Both the position numbers and the translations under genes were made by a program. Under the pieces are notes generated by a model. It was not told where the DNA came from. It ran no database searches and saw nothing but the letters and a program-made list of their open reading frames with translations. From Okapia johnstoni (taxonomy: Eukaryota > Chordata > Mammalia > Artiodactyla > Giraffidae), in contig CM044314.1 of the NCBI GenBank assembly GCA_024291935.2, positions 28,494,001-28,558,000 on the forward strand: a DNA stretch of 64,000 bases. The letters run 5' to 3'. This document shows, in pieces, positions 61,301 to 64,000 of this stretch (position 1 is the stretch's first letter; each line of letters opens with the position of its first letter).

Positions 61301-61835
61301 CCTTTACCAGCTCTCAGACTACAGGAATCTTGAGAACAGATCGAATTAAGGATCCAAAACCAAGCCATCGGACAGTGAGGAACAGAGGAATCCAGTCTCT
61401 TGAAGTTGGTCAGAAGAGTCAGACGACAGGACAAGCAAGGGTGGACAGAGGGCAGGGAGCAGATGGCAGGTGACGACGGTGGGGGTGGGAAGGTCAGCGG
61501 TTAGAGCCTGAACCCCGGAGCAGCTGGCCTGCAGCGCGGGCTTCTCACTCACTGGCCACACTGCCCTGAGCACCGCGCTTAACCTTCCCAACTTCCGTTT
61601 TCCATCTTAGCGAGATAAGGCTGGAATCGGGATTGCACCTCCGTGGCAGGGTCGTTGTGCGGACTGAAAAGGATCACGGCCCAGAGTAGCGCTCCACCAC
61701 GCTGGAGGCAGCTGGGCAGAGGCGTGGCGCGGCAAGAGCGAGGAAGCGGAGGTGGGGTGGGGGCGGGGCACGAGGCGGGGGGGGGACACCCAGCGGCTGG
61801 GGGAACTGAGACTGGACGAGGATCCCGAGGATCCC

Positions 61836-61843
61836 GGACGTCA
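61836..61843 (+). promoter_or_regulatory. CRE-like site in FBP1 promoter
   Basis: GGACGTCA differs from the palindromic CRE TGACGTCA at one base and sits about 215 bp before the FBP1 ATG, between two GC boxes. A CREB/ATF role is inferred. Confidence 0.4.
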
Positions 61844-62058
61844 TAGAGGGTCGGAGAGGGCGGGGCCGCAGCCGGAGGGGCGGGGTCCGGGGTGCGGAGG
61901 TGTTCCTGGGGGCGGAGGGCGGTGACCTGCGCCTATAGGCTACCCGGCCCCGGGACTGGCACCTAGCCGGCTCCGGAGCCGCAGTGCTGACACTCTGTGC
62001 TGCGGCCGCGTCCCGCCGCCCGCACCTGTCGCCCAGCGAGCCGCAACCGGGCCCCAGC

Positions 62059-62228
62059 ATGACGGACCAGACGGCCTTCGACACCAATATCGTCACCCTG
62101 ACCCGCTTCGTCATGGAAGAGGGCAGGAAGGCCCGCGGCACGGGCGAGATGACCCAACTGCTCAACTCGCTTTGCACCGCGGTCAAAGCCATCTCCACGG
62201 CCGTGCGCAAGGCGGGCATCGCGCACCT
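62059..62228 (+). CDS. FBP1: FBP1 coding exon 1 (fructose-1,6-bisphosphatase 1), 5' part of the gene only
   Basis: Fructose-1,6-bisphosphatase is the cytosolic, metal-dependent enzyme that hydrolyses fructose-1,6-bisphosphate to fructose-6-phosphate in gluconeogenesis (liver and kidney). Seen here: 56 full codons plus 2 nt, starting [17 protein letters not shown] and ending in KAGIAHL. The N-terminal helix and allosteric AMP-site segment are visible (residues 27-32, GTGEMT). The ATG at 62059 has A at -3 and is the first ATG in its frame; the upstream open frame has none. The exon stops after CT of a Leu codon at a GTGAGT donor (62229-62234). From memory, the human exon 1 boundary is also after coding base 170. 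Reading through the donor gives an immediate TGA, which supports splicing. Later exons lie outside the window. FBP2 is the closest alternative, but the residues fit the liver isozyme better and the CpG-rich promoter agrees. Gene identity is recognised from the protein sequence, not from a search. Confidence 0.95.
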
Positions 62229-62330
62229 GTGAGTCAGGCCTCCGTACCCTCCAGCCCCAACCCTAGCCGAGTCCACTTTCTCTCTGGCTGGGGATCTACC
62301 AGACAGTATGATGTCTGGTCCTCTGCCCCT

Positions 62331-62597
62331 TGGAGAAGGAAATGGCAACCCACTCCAGTATTCTTGCCTAGAGAATCCTGTGGACAGAGGAGCCTGGTGG
62401 GCTGCTGTCCATGGAGTCGCACAGAATCGGACACGACTGAAGCGACTTAGCATGCATGCATGCCTTAAAAAAGAAAATGGCAACCCACTCCAGTGTTTTT
62501 GCCTGGAGAACCCCAGGGACGGAGGAGCCTGGTGGGCTGCCGTCGATGGGGTGGCACAGAGTCCGACACGACTGAAGCAACTTAGCAGCAGCAGCAG
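62331..62597 (+). mobile_element. Bov-A2 SINE in FBP1 intron 1
   Basis: Two BovA monomers, the linker AGCATGCATGCATGCC replacing the usual one, and an (AGC)n tail. Perfect 11-bp duplication CCTCTGCCCCT at 62320-62330 and 62598-62608. Retains many CpGs, so it is a young copy in a CpG-rich setting. Confidence 0.95.
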
Positions 62598-63509
62598 CCT
62601 CTGCCCCTGCTGTCAGTCTGTCTCTCTGATGGCTGGGATACCCACACTCTCTCTCTGGTAGTTCCTCTGCAGAAGCTCAAACCACACTCAAGCCGTAGTT
62701 CCCCCCTCCCTTAAGCTTGTGCCCACCTGGGGGGCCTGTCTCACAATCCATACCTGCCTCCACCCTGCAACCAGCGCCCCTGGGCTGAGCAGCCTTGGCA
62801 CCTCTCTCGGCCTCCTCCTGGTGAAACTGACTGACCCCATGGGCACCTGGCCTGCCCACCACACCCACCCTAGCTTCAAATGGGAAAGTGCTGGTCCCCG
62901 TGTCTCCCTTTCTGTTTTTCTATCCTTTTGCTTTCACTCCCTTTGAAATTGGGGTCCCAAGTCAGGTTTCTAATTGAGTATCTCCTTGACCCTGAACAAG
63001 TCTTGTTAAGAAGCAGTGGGGAAGCTGGACTGGCAGTGGGGAATACTGGCCCTGCAGTATTTAGGGCCTCAAAGGCTTCAGTGCTGGTGTACATGGGGCT
63101 GCAGAAGGTCTGAGGTGGGGCTTGAGATACTGGATTTCTAAGTTCTGTGGTGGCAGGGCTGCTGGTCTGCAGATTACATTGTGCGTAGCAAAGGAATGAC
63201 AGGACACAGGGGTTCAAAGGGTACCTTCTTGTGAGGCTTTTACGTTACTAAAACAAATACCCTTTGGTTTACTCTGGTGTGCACAAGCATTTTATGTTTA
63301 GACTGGTCCTCATTTTAGCTGAAGGATACCTGGGTTTTCAGATTGCTCATACTCCTAGTATTTCTCATACTTAGGAGCACTTCATAAGCATTGTTCACAG
63401 TGCTCACAGCTTATCTGAAAAAACCCAACCCCTGAAACCTGGATTCCTTCTCTTGTCAGTTCTTCACCTTTGGTTTTACAGTATGGCTTGGTAGAGCTAA
63501 CTTAAAAAA

Positions 63510-63745
63510 TTTTTTTTATCTTATATTGGAGTATAGTTGGTTAACAACGTTCTGCTAGTTTCAGTTGTACAGTAAAGTGATTCAGTTATACATATACATG
63601 TATCTTTTTCAAAAAATTTTTTCCCATTTAGGTTATTACAGAGTATTGGCGGAGTCCCCTGTGCTATACTGTAGGTCCTTATTGGTTATCTATTTTAAAT
63701 ATAACAGTGTGTACATGTCAATCCCAAACTCCCAATATATCCAAG
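63510..63745 (-). mobile_element. L1 3' end, artiodactyl type
   Basis: TATTGGAGTATAGTTGGTTA, GTACAGTAAAGTGATTCAGT, CCTGTGCTATACTGTAGGTC and TACATGTCAATCCCAAACTC, antisense. Confidence 0.85.
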
Positions 63746-64000
63746 CTGACTCTTAAGGAAAGAGTTTATCATCATTTATTTTCAGATGTCAGCAAAGTTG
63801 GGCCCTGATGGGAGAGGGATTGTGAAGTATGTTAGGAAGGTCGTGACTCCATTACTATTTCACCTATGGACCTTCTTAATACATGTCTAAGGAGACTTTG
63901 CTTTAGGAAACACATTCAATTAAATTCTTACTTTAAACATAATGTACAATAAGTAAAAGTGTCCTCACAGCTTTACCTGACTTTGAAAACCAGGGGGCTT

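Larger units (their letters stand above)
61540..62280 (+). promoter_or_regulatory. FBP1: FBP1 CpG-rich promoter and 5'UTR region
   Basis: The only long CpG- and GC-dense stretch of the window; it spans the first exon and ends soon after the splice donor. It contains three GC boxes of the Sp1 type: GGGGCGGGGC at 61760-61769, GGGCGGGGCC at about 61858-61867 and GGGGCGGGGT at 61877-61886. A CRE-like GGACGTCA lies at 61836-61843, 7 of 8 matches to the cAMP-response element. No good TATA box is visible; CCTATAGG near 61932-61939 is the nearest AT element. A transcription start somewhere in 61950-62050 is inferred from the spacing to the ATG. cAMP control would suit a gluconeogenic gene, but binding is not shown by sequence alone. 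Confidence 0.8.
62229..64000 (+). other. FBP1: FBP1 intron 1, 5' part
   Basis: Begins with GTGAGT and runs off the window. It holds a Bov-A2 SINE 102 bp after the donor and an L1 3' end near 63.5 kb. The other sequence (62609-63510 and 63746-64000) is unique DNA in which I see no second FBP1 exon. Confidence 0.85.

Noticed and set aside
62230..62232. TGA directly after CACCTG as the end of a 57-residue protein
   Set aside because: The TGA is inside the GTGAGT splice donor; FBP1 continues in exon 2.
61674..62483. 269-codon minus frame across the FBP1 promoter and exon 1
   Set aside because: Antisense to FBP1 in GC-rich DNA where stops are rare; half of it is Bov-A2. Arg/Pro/Ser-rich composition with no domain.

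Overview
This is a mammalian, specifically ruminant (bovid), nuclear DNA window. The evidence is its interspersed repeats: BovB (RTE) LINEs, Bov-tA and Bov-A2 SINEs, L1 copies with the ruminant-type 3' end, and older cetartiodactyl CHR-type SINEs, over a background of ancient MIR, L2, MER5, MLT1 and L1M remnants. I cannot tell cattle from a close relative by eye.

Only one protein-coding exon is recognisable: coding exon 1 of FBP1 (liver-type fructose-1,6-bisphosphatase) at 62059-62228, + strand. It ends at a perfect GTGAGT donor and lies inside a GC-rich, CpG-dense promoter region (about 61540-62280). The rest of the gene lies beyond the right edge. The roughly 61.5 kb to the left is FBP1 5' intergenic DNA in which I see no exon, RNA gene, processed pseudogene or CRISPR array. 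No open frame there looks like a host gene; the convincing ones are LINE remnants.

Layout. 1-2.4 kb: L1 tail, Bov-tA, BovB fragment, reverse-oriented ERV LTR fragment, Tigger-like remnant. 2.4-9.2 kb: mostly unique, with a nested SINE pair at 4.9-5.4 kb. 9.2-14.8 kb: L1 3' end, CHR and Bov-tA SINEs, an MLT1 LTR, an L2, and an unusual cluster of CAGGTG/CACCTG E-boxes at 11.9 kb. 14.8-28.4 kb: mixed unique DNA, SINEs, an MLT1 LTR and an L1 3' end. 28.4-29.8 kb: a BovB copy whose 5' part is inverted, with an intact 11-bp target-site duplication. 31.6-36.2 kb: old L1 DNA with nested SINEs. 36-44.5 kb: mostly unique, with a CHR SINE, a poly(A)-only insertion, a 17-G run and MER5 fragments. 44.5-49.5 kb: an old L1 carrying a solo ERV LTR and a 58-bp L1 micro-insertion, then more L1 and MLT1. 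49.5-58.3 kb: unique DNA, SINEs and three BovB 3' ends. 58.4-61.3 kb: two ERV-like LTRs upstream of the promoter. 61.5-64 kb: FBP1 promoter, exon 1 and intron 1.

I found no novel gene system. The most unusual signals are structural: the twin-primed BovB, a set of very short retro-insertions whose duplications give them away, the palindromic E-box array, and LTRs close upstream of FBP1.
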